Assembly (NCBI GenBank): GCA_003695675.1
Contig: RFIA01000090.1
Span: forward strand, 1 to 50,174
Direction: 5' to 3'
Source: Chloroflexota bacterium
GTDB lineage: Bacteria; Chloroflexota; Anaerolineae; Aggregatilineales; Phototrophicaceae
Length of the DNA stretch: 50,174 nucleotides
The notes below the pieces were generated by a model. The model was not told the DNA's origin. It worked only from the letters and a program-made list of their open reading frames with translations, and searched no databases. Positions 8,639 to 17,488 of this stretch are shown piece by piece. Each line of letters opens with the position of its first letter. The stretch's first letter is position 1. The position numbers and the translations under genes are program-made.

Positions 8639-9610
8639 TTATCCGCCGGATGGTGACTGCACACGAATCACCCCATGAGGTGAGACTACAGTATAATTGA
8701 CGACAAAATCCGCCGATTCAATCGTGCGCGATTCCAGCACATCCCCGACGAGATAATTGAACATACCGGCATCATATTCAGGCGAACGCCCGCTACCACC
8801 AAGTTGTAAATCAAAACGCGCATCAAGCGACTCGGGAACAATCAAGGTGATGTCGCCATCATGTGCCGCCAATGTGCCGAGCGAATCATCATCACCCGTG
8901 TTGACCGGGTCATATTCGGGCAGCGCGACCACAACATCGCCATTGCCAAGATTCACATTCAAACGTTCAATGGATAAATCGTCCATATTCAGGCTGACAT
9001 TCCCTGCCTCGCCGACGAAATCGACATCCAATGGTATATTGGCCGGAATTTCAAGCCGAAGTGTACCGCGCCCAAGCGCTTCAAGTTTTGGGAAGGCGCT
9101 CTGCCGCTCTTCGACGAGGGAGAATGACGCGACAACGATACCTTGTGCGTCGGGTTCACTTTCGACATATTCGACAGTTATCACACTTTCTTCGCTGCCG
9201 ACAAACTCGCCTTGGATCACATTGCTGTCATCGACGCGACGAACGAGTTCAACATCGGTCGAGAGTGTTTGCACCCGTAGCGTTAATAAGTTGATGCCAA
9301 TATCGACTGGTTGGCTAATCACCTCCTGATATTCGTCACGTTGCTCATCGGCTCGTGACGAAAATGCAAATACACTGACGACGGCAACAAGCGCAACTGT
9401 GAGGACGAAGGCGAAAATTTTGCCGAACGGTATTCGACTGCCCAACAGCACAGTCAGGCCGGTGAGAATCAAAAGCGCGGGCCACGACCGCAAAAAGAGA
9501 TCGTACAGACCATCATCGAGCGCATCGAGCCTATGCAAAAACAAAACCAATGCGATGAAAAAAACAACCAGCCCAGAAATAATATTCGTGCGACGTCGAA
9601 CTCTCAACAC
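8639..9610 (-). CDS. LiaF-like membrane protein with C-terminal beta-rich (DUF4097-type) domain
   Basis: The start is GTG 9610, overlapping the TAG of the upstream PspC gene by one base. A longer frame to 9898 only reads through pspC in another phase. The 323-residue product starts with basic residues (RVRRRTN). It then has a TM hairpin including LRSWPALLILTGLTVLLGSR, the signature of the LiaI/LiaF-type N-terminal region, and a third TM near residues 80-100. The rest is beta-rich with repeated short strands, as in the adhesin-like DUF4097 fold found in LiaF-type proteins. Such proteins sit with PspC and two-component systems in envelope-stress circuits. No kinase or regulator lies beside it here. 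Co-translation with pspC supports a shared role. Confidence 0.7.
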   Translation of the reverse strand: MLRVRRRTNIISGLVVFFIALVLFLHRLDALDDGLYDLFLRSWPALLILTGLTVLLGSRIPFGKIFAFVLTVALVAVVSVFAFSSRADEQRDEYQEVISQPVDIGINLLTLRVQTLSTDVELVRRVDDSNVIQGEFVGSEESVITVEYVESEPDAQGIVVASFSLVEERQSAFPKLEALGRGTLRLEIPANIPLDVDFVGEAGNVSLNMDDLSIERLNVNLGNGDVVVALPEYDPVNTGDDDSLGTLAAHDGDITLIVPESLDARFDLQLGGSGRSPEYDAGMFNYLVGDVLESRTIESADFVVNYTVVSPHGVIRVQSPSGG

Positions 9611-9972
9611 TATGCGCGAACCTGTCTCAGAAGGAAAATCGAACTCACAATCAAGAACATACCCGGCCAGAACACGCTTCGGCCAGACGAATTGTCGAAC
9701 CAACCTTGAAGATGCCCACCCCACGCCACAATGATGGCTACCGCAAGAATAATCGTCAACAACAAGCCCAATGGGCTGCCACGAAAACGTTCGCCGGGCA
9801 AGGGTTGCGGGGTCGTCCACCACAAGATGAGATACAATACAGCGAAAGCTCCGAGCGTGAGCAATGCGAGAATCACAAACAGGCTGCGTATCCACCATGG
9901 ATTAATTTTGAACAGAGCGCCTAGCCCACCACAAACGCCCCCCAACACGCGGTCGTCAAAACTTCGATACAT
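9610..9972 (-). CDS. PspC-domain membrane protein
   Basis: The start is ATG 9972; a TTG one codon earlier is possible. The 120-residue protein begins YRSFDDRVLGGVCGGLGALF, the PspC signature with the DRxLGGVCGG motif. An amphipathic segment and a TM helix (SLFVILALLTLGAFAVLYLILWW) follow, and then two more hydrophobic segments. PspC proteins sense or transduce membrane damage, and in non-enterobacteria they are often found with LiaF-like partners, as here. The last base of its stop is the first base of the downstream GTG. Confidence 0.85.
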   Translation of the reverse strand: MYRSFDDRVLGGVCGGLGALFKINPWWIRSLFVILALLTLGAFAVLYLILWWTTPQPLPGERFRGSPLGLLLTIILAVAIIVAWGGHLQGWFDNSSGRSVFWPGMFLIVSSIFLLRQVRA

Positions 9973-10035
9973 CAATCACTCACATTCATTGAACATAGAA
10001 CATCAAACACACGTTCAAAATATCCTTTGCGATCT

Positions 10036-10085
10036 TCACCGCTTTGTGCCTTTGCGTTGAATCTTTTTGCTTCGCTCTCGCAAAT
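10036..10085 (+). repeat. Dispersed intergenic repeat, copy A
   Basis: The core TTTGCGTTGAATCTTTTTGC (from 10050) is preceded by CTTTGTGCC. It matches copies at about 20851-20932 (same strand) and 22371-22434 (opposite strand). It sits downstream of the FHA gene's stop and upstream of pspC, and codes for nothing evident. Confidence 0.7.
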
Positions 10086-10107
10086 TGATGACCGGTGCCG
10101 GTTGCTA

Positions 10108-10554
10108 TCATTCTCTGAAATTGACGACAACCCGCACCAAACCAAATTCGAGTTCATCTCCATTACGCAACCGATACGGTTGGTTCGGATGAATCTGATA
10201 CCCGTTGATGCGCGTTCCGTTGGTGCTGTTGAGGTCTTCGACAAATACCTGAAATTCGTGGCGTCGCAACACCGCATGTTTGCGCGAAACCCCTTTATTA
10301 GCGGCATCATAGGCCGTCAGGTCAAAGTAAAATTGTTCCAGCACGGTTTCGTCATCAACGCGACCGATAATGATTTCTGACCGAAGCAAAATACGGCGAC
10401 GTTTGAACGGGCGTTTCTCCCCGATGACCAGATTAATCTCTATCGGTTTGAGGTTGGCAGGCGCATTCGATGCTGGCACGACGTCTGTCGGTGGCAGCGA
10501 AGCCGCCCCAATATCTAACATGCCGGTTTGTGCTTTATTGACTTGGTTTGCCAA
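10108..10554 (-). CDS. FHA-domain protein
   Basis: The start is TTG 10554, preceded by AAGGA with an eight-base spacing. No in-frame ATG lies close by except a later one at residue 12. The 148-residue protein has an unstructured N-terminus of about 38 residues and then a complete forkhead-associated fold. Recognisable are IIGRVDDE, the phosphothreonine-binding GVSRKHAVL block and DLNSTNGTRINGYQI. FHA domains bind phosphothreonine peptides, so it likely answers to a Ser/Thr kinase encoded elsewhere. It lies upstream of the pspC pair but is separated from it by a repeat, and it is divergent from the bactofilin-like gene. Confidence 0.88.
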   Translation of the reverse strand: MANQVNKAQTGMLDIGAASLPPTDVVPASNAPANLKPIEINLVIGEKRPFKRRRILLRSEIIIGRVDDETVLEQFYFDLTAYDAANKGVSRKHAVLRRHEFQVFVEDLNSTNGTRINGYQIHPNQPYRLRNGDELEFGLVRVVVNFRE

Positions 10555-10594
10555 AACATCAATCCTTACTTAATATCCAGCAATCATCTTTTTT

Positions 10595-10600
10595 ATTATA
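10595..10600 (-). promoter_or_regulatory. -10 element of the FHA gene
   Basis: A perfect TATAAT on the reverse strand lies about 40 bases before the TTG start at 10554, in the divergent gap. No good -35 hexamer is visible at 16-18 bases, so the call rests on the -10 only. Confidence 0.4.
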
Positions 10601-10691
10601 CAACCACAATGTTCTACTTCCCATAAACATATCGTATGCAGGATGCCAGACCTGCCGTACAATCAAGATGATTGATTATGGAGAATAACCG

Positions 10692-12224
10692 ATGCGCCGC
10701 AAATGGTTTATAAGAATTATACTCATTTTGATGATCTTCGCTGCAACCGGAACCGTCGCCGCCCGCGACATCATTCGCGGCGATATGTGCCATATCGAAG
10801 CCGAAACCGTCATCAACAGCAATGTGTTTGTCCTCTGCCGCACATTGATTATCGATGGCACCATCAACGGGAATCTACTCGGCACAGCCACAGCCGCAAC
10901 ACTTAACGGCACGATTTCCGGCGATGTCTATCTGATTGCCGGGCAGCTTGATGTCACAGGAATACTTGGCGATGATTTGCATTTTGCTGGCCCGGTATTG
11001 CGCATCGAACAGCCCGCAGAATTCCAGAATGAAGCGGCGGATATACTCAGTCTCAGCCTCAGCACAAGACTCTTTCAAGGCGCCAAACTGCCGAACAGCT
11101 TGATTAATGTCGGTTATCAACTCATTATTGATGGTGAAGTCGGCGGTGAAGTGAATTTTTGGGGTTCGGCGTTAGAGATTGACGGTATCGTTGATGGCGA
11201 TGTTGACGCCAATGTGGGCGACTCGGAAGCAACGAGTGTGCCACGTCTGCAATCATTGCTGATTCCTTTTTCATTCGATGTCAATCTCATCAATCCGGGC
11301 CTGCGATTGGCAGAAACAGGCGAGATTAAAGGCGAATTGCGTTACTCTGCCCCGACAGAAGGCATCATTGATGGGCAGGTTGGCGAAAGTATCATCTTTC
11401 TGTCGGAAACGACAGACTTTACCCCGGCGATTCCGCTTGTTGAACCGGAACAACCCGCATCACAAGAAGCCAATCGGTATATCTCCCGCGTCATCGGCGA
11501 GTTAATCCCACTTGGTATTATCGGCATGGTCGGCATATTGATAATGCCGCGTTATCTAGCGAGGCCAGCAAAAAATTTACAAAACAAACCCCTATCGAAT
11601 CTGGCGCTTGGATTGCTCTCGTTTATCGTCTCTTTCCCGATTATCGTCATCATCGCGTTTGTCAGCATCTTGATTGTCCTCTTTCTCCTATTTCTTCAGC
11701 AAGACAATCTTGCCATCTTCTTAGCGATTGTTTTGGGCGTTGTTGATCTCGGCGGCGCAAGCATTTTTTACTTCATCGCCATTTTCATCGCACGAGTCGT
11801 CGTTTGTCTCGCTATCGGGCGAATAGTGATGCGCAGCTTGCTCATCGACGATGGCAGCCAACGTTATCTACTTGTTAGTTTACTGCCGGGCGTCGTGTTG
11901 GTATCGCTTTTTGTCTCGCTACCCTTCGTCGGCCTGTTGTTGAATGCGCTTGCCGCTTTTATCGGACTTGGCGCCATACTGACAACCATCCGAAATCGCC
12001 TGCGCGTTATTCGGGCGGCGACACCACCCATGACGAATAATGCACATGGCAGCAACTTCGCCTCAGCATGGTCAACAACGACTGAGTATGACGAATACCT
12101 CAAACTCCCTGAAACAATCGAAGAAGCTATCAAACGCCCACCGCCCATCCCTCACGACCCTATCCGCCCATTAGGAATGGACAATCTCCCCGAAGGCTTT
12201 GAGTGGTGGGACGACGAGTCATGA
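10692..12224 (+). CDS. Polymer-forming (bactofilin-like) membrane protein
   Basis: The ATG at 10692 has GGAG about eight bases upstream. The 510-residue protein has a signal peptide (residues 1-24, ending TVAA). A right-handed beta-helix-like segment follows, with regularly spaced IDGTINGNL, LNGTISGDV and IDGEVGGEV turns characteristic of bactofilin/polymer-forming domains. Several TM helices then fill residues about 265-425. The tail is acidic and proline-containing and ends EGFEWWDDES. An exported bactofilin-like domain joined to a polytopic domain suggests an envelope scaffold. The precise role is unknown. It converges on the small acidic gene with a five-base gap. Confidence 0.65.
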   Translation: MRRKWFIRIILILMIFAATGTVAARDIIRGDMCHIEAETVINSNVFVLCRTLIIDGTINGNLLGTATAATLNGTISGDVYLIAGQLDVTGILGDDLHFAGPVLRIEQPAEFQNEAADILSLSLSTRLFQGAKLPNSLINVGYQLIIDGEVGGEVNFWGSALEIDGIVDGDVDANVGDSEATSVPRLQSLLIPFSFDVNLINPGLRLAETGEIKGELRYSAPTEGIIDGQVGESIIFLSETTDFTPAIPLVEPEQPASQEANRYISRVIGELIPLGIIGMVGILIMPRYLARPAKNLQNKPLSNLALGLLSFIVSFPIIVIIAFVSILIVLFLLFLQQDNLAIFLAIVLGVVDLGGASIFYFIAIFIARVVVCLAIGRIVMRSLLIDDGSQRYLLVSLLPGVVLVSLFVSLPFVGLLLNALAAFIGLGAILTTIRNRLRVIRAATPPMTNNAHGSNFASAWSTTTEYDEYLKLPETIEEAIKRPPPIPHDPIRPLGMDNLPEGFEWWDDES

Positions 12225-12229
12225 AATAC

Positions 12230-12586
12230 TTAAAGATCGTCCAAATCGCCCTTTTGCAGCCCAATCTCTAACGCCCGACCGACGAGTAAAATATGCTCTA
12301 TCCATAAGGCAACAACATCATCGTCGGCGTCGATCAGAACATCAGTGATTTCTTCGGGAGCGTCCAACAACAATTCTGTTGCGAGACAGGCCATCGCTTG
12401 CCAGACCGAGTCGCGGGTAGCCGGCGGCTCGTCTTCTAACAAGTTGTTATACCAACGTTCAATGATGGGATGAATCTGTTCACAGGATGACCCATGACCA
12501 AGTTGTTCATTAGCTAAACTTTCAAACTCAATTAACCATTTGGGATCCTCTGACGAGTCCGAAGATTGTAGGGGTTGCTCACTCAT
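12230..12586 (-). CDS. Small acidic helical protein, function unknown
   Basis: ATG 12586 has a good GGAG seven bases upstream. The frame to 12694 has no such signal, and its extra residues (MRFLVGCRLSFS) do not look conserved. The 118-residue product is strongly acidic. It has a Ser/Asp-rich N-terminus, then helices containing IIERWYNNLLEDEP and WQAMACLATELLLDA, and an Asp-rich C-terminus (LIDADDDVV, KGDLDDL). There are no membrane segments and no recognised domain. It ends five bases from the stop of the convergent bactofilin-like gene. Confidence 0.65.
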   Translation of the reverse strand: MSEQPLQSSDSSEDPKWLIEFESLANEQLGHGSSCEQIHPIIERWYNNLLEDEPPATRDSVWQAMACLATELLLDAPEEITDVLIDADDDVVALWIEHILLVGRALEIGLQKGDLDDL

Positions 12587-12777
12587 AAAGTTTCTCCTAA
12601 GCGTATGACAAAACGCCAACATGAGGATTTTTACTGCCCCCAGTGTATGTCCAATTAGCGAGAAACTCAAGCGACAGCCGACCAGAAATCGCATACATTA
12701 GAGAAAGGGTATCGTGGACATGCCCACCCTGTTACAATGATTGCGCAAATGAATGAGGTTCATCTTTTCAAATTTAT

Positions 12778-13785
12778 ATGAAGACAGATAAACGGATGAT
12801 AGCCGGTCTCGGTTTTGTGATTAGCCTGATATTTCTGGTGACTGCGTTCCGCAACCTCAAACCGGCGGATGTCGTAGACAGTATCGAACAAGCAAGCCCT
12901 GCTTGGCTTGTCGCCGGCGCTATTGTTTATTTCGTCGCGGTGTCGGTGATTTCGCTGCGCTGGCAATATTTGTTGCGAGCAATCAAAATGGTCTCGCTCA
13001 AAGATTTGATTCCGCTTGTGGCGATTGGGTATATGGGCAACAACATTTATCCCTTCCGCAGTGGCGAAGTCTTGAGAATTGTGCTCTTGCAACGCAATCA
13101 CAGCATCCCTTTCGCCAAAGGTACAACAACTGTCTTGATAGAGCGCGTCTTTGACGGCTTGGTGATGCTGACGTTTGTCGTCATTTCGTTGGTATTCGTC
13201 GATGTGTCATCGCCGGAAATTCATGCCGTTGCGATCATTGCGGCCCCAATTTTTCTGACAGCATTGTTCGTCTTCTTTGTGTTGGCCGCCAAGCCAGATA
13301 TTTTGCGACGGATTATTTTGCTCATCGCGCGGTATCTGCCGCAAAAGTTGGGACACGTCTTGCTGCAAACAGGCGAAGAAATCATCGCCGGGCTAGAGGG
13401 GTTGCGCAGTCTATCCTCCGTCATCGGCACGATTGTCAGCTCATATAGCACATGGGCGATTGAGGCCGGGGTCTACTGGCTCGTATCATTTGCATTTAAT
13501 CTCAACGTCGGTTACGATGTCATGCTTTTGATTGTCGGGGTCGTCAATCTCGCAGGGCTGATACCAGCTTCGCCAGGTCAACTCGGTGTGTTTGAGTTTC
13601 TCGTCAGCACAGTGCTAATCGGCGTTGGAATCGCCGACACACTTGCCATCGCCTACGCACTTGTTGTGCATGTCGTCATCTGGTTACCGGTGACTATCGC
13701 CGGGTTATTGTTTTTGTTCCGCGAAGGTCTCAATTGGCAGGCGATTGCTCAAGCACAGAAACTAGAACATGAAGCTGCGACGTAG
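12778..13785 (+). CDS. LPG-synthase-TM / UPF0104 flippase-like membrane protein
   Basis: The 335-residue polytopic protein shows the order of motifs of the lysylphosphatidylglycerol synthase TM family. These are ISLRWQYLLRA, GYMGNNIYPFRSGEVLR, TTVLIERVFDGL, and near the C-terminus GLIPASPGQLGVFEF. It lacks the cytoplasmic aminoacyl-transferase domain of MprF, so it resembles the stand-alone members found near glycosyltransferases, which are proposed to flip lipids or glycolipids. No glycosyltransferase is adjacent. The Shine-Dalgarno at the chosen ATG is weak. It is convergent with the following lipoprotein gene. Confidence 0.85.
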   Translation: MKTDKRMIAGLGFVISLIFLVTAFRNLKPADVVDSIEQASPAWLVAGAIVYFVAVSVISLRWQYLLRAIKMVSLKDLIPLVAIGYMGNNIYPFRSGEVLRIVLLQRNHSIPFAKGTTTVLIERVFDGLVMLTFVVISLVFVDVSSPEIHAVAIIAAPIFLTALFVFFVLAAKPDILRRIILLIARYLPQKLGHVLLQTGEEIIAGLEGLRSLSSVIGTIVSSYSTWAIEAGVYWLVSFAFNLNVGYDVMLLIVGVVNLAGLIPASPGQLGVFEFLVSTVLIGVGIADTLAIAYALVVHVVIWLPVTIAGLLFLFREGLNWQAIAQAQKLEHEAAT

Positions 13786-13863
13786 GCTTGTTCAGAAAAT
13801 GAAATAGTAATAGTAGGGTACGATATGCCGTGCTCTTTATGTATGTGTGTCATGCGCGACATA

Positions 13864-14532
13864 TCATCCACCGTACACGACCACATCTTGCACAACAATA
13901 TCATCATATTGCACCCATACCGTGTTGTCGACCGCAGCAAGCGCTACGCCGAGCGTTCCGGTGCTATAGTCATCATCGATTGCGTCGGCTAAAAAGACAT
14001 CATTGACGAACATCGCCAAATAATTGCCGGAACAAACAACGACGAGTTCATTGACGGTATCGCCTGCCTGAATGACCTCGCTGCCTTGCCATTCCGTCAG
14101 TTGAATCAGGTCGGGGGTTTGTGGCGTCGCCTTGCTGATACTGAAGCGTTGTCCGCTTGAAATCAGAAAATAGTAACCGTTGCCGAGTTCATCTGCACGA
14201 CACATTATGCCATAGAAGCCGTTGCCGCTTTCGCCACGTATTTGTCGAATTTGCACACGGACGGCAAGGTCATGATGACGTTCATGATTCAACGACCAAA
14301 TGAATCCGGCATCGCCGACTACGGCGCCTTCTAGCACCCCGTCGTTAATCTGAAATAAGGCGCGTTGCCCGGCAGCGCGATAGGTATCCCAGTTGGTGTT
14401 GGAATCGACGAAATCATAACGCAAGCGCGGGTTGCCAAATAATATTTCGCGGCGTGGTGATGGCAGATTGGTGCAGGCTGCAAACAGCACGCCCATACCG
14501 AACAATATGCCGATGATTTGATATTTTCGCAT
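13864..14532 (-). CDS. Lipoprotein with concanavalin-A-like (laminin-G/DUF1080-type) domain
   Basis: The 222-residue protein starts MRKYQIIGILFGMGVLF and reaches the lipobox FAAC at Cys 20. The mature part is a beta-sandwich type sequence: YDFVDSNTNW opening, DLAVRVQIRQI, GNGFYGIMCRADELGNGYYF, then WVQYDDIVV near the end. That order is typical of DUF1080/LamG-like sugar-binding lipoproteins. GGAA lies nine bases upstream of the ATG. A surface carbohydrate-binding role is inferred from fold only. Confidence 0.7.
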   Translation of the reverse strand: MRKYQIIGILFGMGVLFAACTNLPSPRREILFGNPRLRYDFVDSNTNWDTYRAAGQRALFQINDGVLEGAVVGDAGFIWSLNHERHHDLAVRVQIRQIRGESGNGFYGIMCRADELGNGYYFLISSGQRFSISKATPQTPDLIQLTEWQGSEVIQAGDTVNELVVVCSGNYLAMFVNDVFLADAIDDDYSTGTLGVALAAVDNTVWVQYDDIVVQDVVVYGG

Positions 14533-14650
14533 GGCCTTGTTCCACAGCAGGTCTCGTGCTACAAGTTGTTCTCAGCCAACCATACCGCAAATCAAGACGG
14601 TGTAGCAACCGCAACGCATGAAAATATCATAGAGAATTTGTTGAGATGTC

Positions 14651-14680
14651 TTGATACGAGTGCAAGTAAGGGTATATAAT
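14651..14680 (+). promoter_or_regulatory. Promoter of the bifunctional-nuclease gene
   Basis: TTGATA (14651-14656) and TATAAT (14675-14680) are spaced by 18 bases, with five and six consensus matches. The predicted start near 14687 leaves about 50 bases before the ATG at 14738, with GAGGGA in the leader. Confidence 0.65.
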
Positions 14681-14737
14681 CAATGCAGTTGGTTTCCAAA
14701 GAGGATTTTGGTCAATCGTTGAGGGATCTTTTTTCTG

Positions 14738-15262
14738 ATGATAGAAGTAATCATTGATAGTGTGCGTGTGAGCTTGATGTCGCAACATCGTATTGTTGTT
14801 CTCAAAGATACGATGCAAGATCGTTACCTGCCAATCTGGATTGGCCCTTTTGAGGCAGATGCCATTACGATGGAGCTACAAGAGATGCCGCCGCAACGAC
14901 CACTCACGCACGACCTGTTGACCACCGTGATTCGGGAACTCGGCGGGCGCATTGCGCATATTCTCGTCAATGAATTACGTAATGATGTTTATTATGCGCG
15001 TGTGGTCATTGATGTGGATGGTGAGCAAATCGAGATTGATTCGCGACCGAGCGATGCGATTAATCTTGCCGTCCGTGCCAAAGCGCCGATTTTTGTCGCC
15101 GAAAGCGTCATGGACAAAGCATCAGTCGAACCAGATGAAGATGTTGAGCAGGCTCGCTCCGGCAAAGATGATGGTAACGAGATTGACGAGAAGAAATTGA
15201 GCGCTTTTGTCGATTTTGTTGAGGGTCTTGATCTTGAAGACCTCGAGGATCAAGATGATTAA
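14738..15262 (+). CDS. Bifunctional nuclease (BFN/DUF151) family protein
   Basis: The 174-residue protein carries the family core: MIEVIIDSVRVS, VVLKDTMQDRYLPIWIGPFEADAI, then LTHDLLTTVIRELGG and RPSDAINLAVRAKAPIFV. These are the conserved blocks of the DUF151 family, some members of which have DNase and RNase activity. The C-terminal 50 residues are a charged linker and a short UVR-like helix (EKKLSAFVDFVEGLDLEDL). It precedes dnaB by 150 bases but has its own promoter, and dnaB has its own -10, so co-transcription is optional. Confidence 0.9.
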   Translation: MIEVIIDSVRVSLMSQHRIVVLKDTMQDRYLPIWIGPFEADAITMELQEMPPQRPLTHDLLTTVIRELGGRIAHILVNELRNDVYYARVVIDVDGEQIEIDSRPSDAINLAVRAKAPIFVAESVMDKASVEPDEDVEQARSGKDDGNEIDEKKLSAFVDFVEGLDLEDLEDQDD

Positions 15263-15357
15263 TCATCTCAGCTGACTCGACACGCAATCAATACCATTTA
15301 CTAACTGCGCACCGTCCTCAATGAGCGGTTTTTCCGTGCGTAAAATTCATAAACGCC

Positions 15358-15363
15358 TATAAT
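15358..15363 (+). promoter_or_regulatory. -10 element upstream of dnaB
   Basis: A perfect TATAAT lies 50 bases before the dnaB ATG. No -35 of good quality is visible at the proper distance. It suggests a start site near 15370 for the dnaB-dnaD-loader operon. Confidence 0.4.
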
Positions 15364-15413
15364 TAAAACGGTGCATTCCGCGCCGTTTCATTTTCTCTAA
15401 CCGACGGTTTTTC

Positions 15414-16772
15414 ATGACTGACCAATTTGCGTTGTTTGAACAAAACATTCCCTATAGTGAAGAAGCCGAACGTGCTGTGCTCGGTGCGGTGCTCATCGAC
15501 CCACCCGCTTTTTTGAACGTGGCGGCTTTCTTGCAAGCCGATGATTTTTATTTGCTGCGCCACGCTTATATTTGGACGGCGTTACAACGCCTCAACGAAC
15601 GCGGCGACACTATCGATAACGTCACGCTCGAAAATGAGCTGCGCGAGATGGGGTCGTTGAACGAAATTGGCGGCCCGGCCTATATCACGCAATTGGTCAA
15701 CGGCACGCCTTCTTCGGTTCATGCCGAATTTTACGGCAAAATTGTTGAGCGGGCATCATTGCGACGGCAATTGTTGGCGACAGCAGATGAAATTAAGGCG
15801 CTCGCACTTGATGAAGAAAAGCCTATCGAGAAAGTCACAGCAGAAGCCGAAACCAAAATCTTCAGCGTCACCGAGCAACAGTCGCGTCGTGATTTCGTGC
15901 CAATGCGCGACGCCATTAGTGAATATTTTGACCAACTTGAGCGCATCGTCGTCAATAAAGAGCAGGCTTATGGCCTGCCGACCGGCTTCCGCGATATCGA
16001 TGCGCTGCTCGGCGGTTTGCAAAAATCGGATCTCATCATCTTCGCTGGACGCCCTGGTATGGGAAAGACGAGCTTTGTTTTGTCGGCGGCTTTGAATGCA
16101 GCGCGGCTCGGCGCGCGAATCGCCATCTTTTCAATGGAAATGGGTGTCGAGCAGATTGTGCAGCGCTTCGTCTCGATGGAAACTGGCATCAACACGAAAG
16201 CGTTGCGTACCGGCGAACTTGGTCAGCATGAGTGGACGCGATTTGTGCAAGCATCGAACAATCTCGTCAACTTCCGCATTTACATCGACGACTCACCGGC
16301 GATCAATCCATTGCAGATGCGGACGAAATGCCGCCGTCTCGCCAGTGAGCAAGGACTCGACCTCATCATCGTCGATTACATGCAGTTGATGAATGCCGGT
16401 GGCATGTACGAAAACAATCGTGTCCAAGAGATTAGCTTCATCAGCCGCAGTATGAAGGAACTGGCTCGTGAGTTGAAAGTCCCGTTGTTCTCCGCCGCGC
16501 AGTTGTCTCGCGCTGTCGAGCAACGGCAAGACAAACGCCCGCAACTGAGCGATCTTAGAGAATCTGGTAGTATCGAGCAAGATGCCGATATTGTCATGTT
16601 TCTGTATCGCGATGAGGTTTACAACGAGGCGACAGAATTTCCCAATCAAGCGGACATCATCGTCGCGAAGCATCGCAACGGCCCGACTGGGAATATTCAA
16701 TTGTATTTCGAGAAGAATATCACCAAATTCATGGATGCCCGCGCTACCAACATTGATCTGAGCAATTTCTAA
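15414..16772 (+). CDS. dnaB: Replicative DNA helicase DnaB
   Basis: The 452-residue protein has normal DnaB length and no intein. The N-terminal domain (NIPYSEEAERAVLGAVLID) is followed by the linker and the RecA-like domain. That domain has the DnaB block GLPTGFRDIDALLGGLQKSDLII, Walker A GRPGMGKT (212-219), SMEMG, Walker B LIIVDYMQLM, and the C-terminal LSDLRESGSIEQDADIV. DnaB unwinds DNA at the fork as a hexamer. Its TAA shares an A with the ATG of dnaD (TAATG at 16770-16774), so the primosomal genes are tightly coupled. Confidence 0.97.
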   Translation: MTDQFALFEQNIPYSEEAERAVLGAVLIDPPAFLNVAAFLQADDFYLLRHAYIWTALQRLNERGDTIDNVTLENELREMGSLNEIGGPAYITQLVNGTPSSVHAEFYGKIVERASLRRQLLATADEIKALALDEEKPIEKVTAEAETKIFSVTEQQSRRDFVPMRDAISEYFDQLERIVVNKEQAYGLPTGFRDIDALLGGLQKSDLIIFAGRPGMGKTSFVLSAALNAARLGARIAIFSMEMGVEQIVQRFVSMETGINTKALRTGELGQHEWTRFVQASNNLVNFRIYIDDSPAINPLQMRTKCRRLASEQGLDLIIVDYMQLMNAGGMYENNRVQEISFISRSMKELARELKVPLFSAAQLSRAVEQRQDKRPQLSDLRESGSIEQDADIVMFLYRDEVYNEATEFPNQADIIVAKHRNGPTGNIQLYFEKNITKFMDARATNIDLSNF

Positions 16773-17488
16773 TGAAAAAATTCGATGGCTTCCCACCCGG
16801 CAAATTGAATACGGTCATGATACCGGCGTTGTTCTTTACCGATGTGCTGCCGCTCATCGATGACCTCGCTGAGCTTAAATTGACGTTGTATTGCTTCAGA
16901 GCGTTGCATCAAATCGAAGGGGAATATCGTTATCTGCGGCGCGTTGATTTTGTGCGCGATGTCGCTTTGATGGATGCCCTCGCTGCGATTGAATCCGATG
17001 ACGCGGCGGATACTGAAGCGCTACTCGACGCGGCGATTGCCCGCGCTGTTGAACGCGGCACATTGCTGCACGCAGAGGTGGCACTTGATTCAGGGGCTGA
17101 ACAATTGTATTTTTTGAATACCGTGCGTGGGCGTAGCGCCATCTCACAAATTCAGGCCGGACATTGGAAATCGGTTGCGGGGGAGCGGCCTATCGATATT
17201 TTGCCGGAGCGCCCAAATATTTATCGGCTGTACGAAAATAACATCGGTATGCTGACGCCGATGATTTCCGATGCGCTCAAAGATGCCGAACGTACCTACC
17301 CGGCGACATGGATTGAAGAAGCGGTCGAAATCGCTGTTAAAGCTAACAAGCGCAGTTGGCGTTATATCGAAGCGATTCTCAAACGATGGGAGACGGAGGG
17401 TAAAAATCGTGGAATCGATGGGGGACATTCTGAACAGAATGGTGAACGCTATGTCTCAGGAAAATATGCCGACTTCATCGAATCCTAA
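16772..17488 (+). CDS. DnaD-domain primosomal protein
   Basis: The 238-residue protein has an N-terminal winged-helix-like half and a typical DnaD C-terminal domain. That domain contains NIYRLYENNIGMLTPMISD, then WIEEAVEIAVKANKRSWRYIEAILKRW and a final basic tail. In Firmicutes DnaD helps remodel the origin and recruit the DnaB loader. Here it sits directly after the helicase and before a loader-type ATPase, which supports that role. The start overlaps the dnaB stop. Its end overlaps the next gene by 80 bases. Confidence 0.9.
   Translation: MKKFDGFPPGKLNTVMIPALFFTDVLPLIDDLAELKLTLYCFRALHQIEGEYRYLRRVDFVRDVALMDALAAIESDDAADTEALLDAAIARAVERGTLLHAEVALDSGAEQLYFLNTVRGRSAISQIQAGHWKSVAGERPIDILPERPNIYRLYENNIGMLTPMISDALKDAERTYPATWIEEAVEIAVKANKRSWRYIEAILKRWETEGKNRGIDGGHSEQNGERYVSGKYADFIES

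Noticed and set aside
9611-9898. Upstream extension of the LiaF-like gene
   Set aside because: It reads through pspC in another frame; the GTG overlapping the pspC stop is the natural start.
13786-13863. GATATG/CATATC inverted repeat as a terminator between convergent genes
   Set aside because: The arms are six bases with a loop of over 30 bases and no T-run follows.
16000-16300. Possible intein in DnaB near Walker A
   Set aside because: The protein is collinear with ordinary DnaB and of normal length, with no intein splice blocks.
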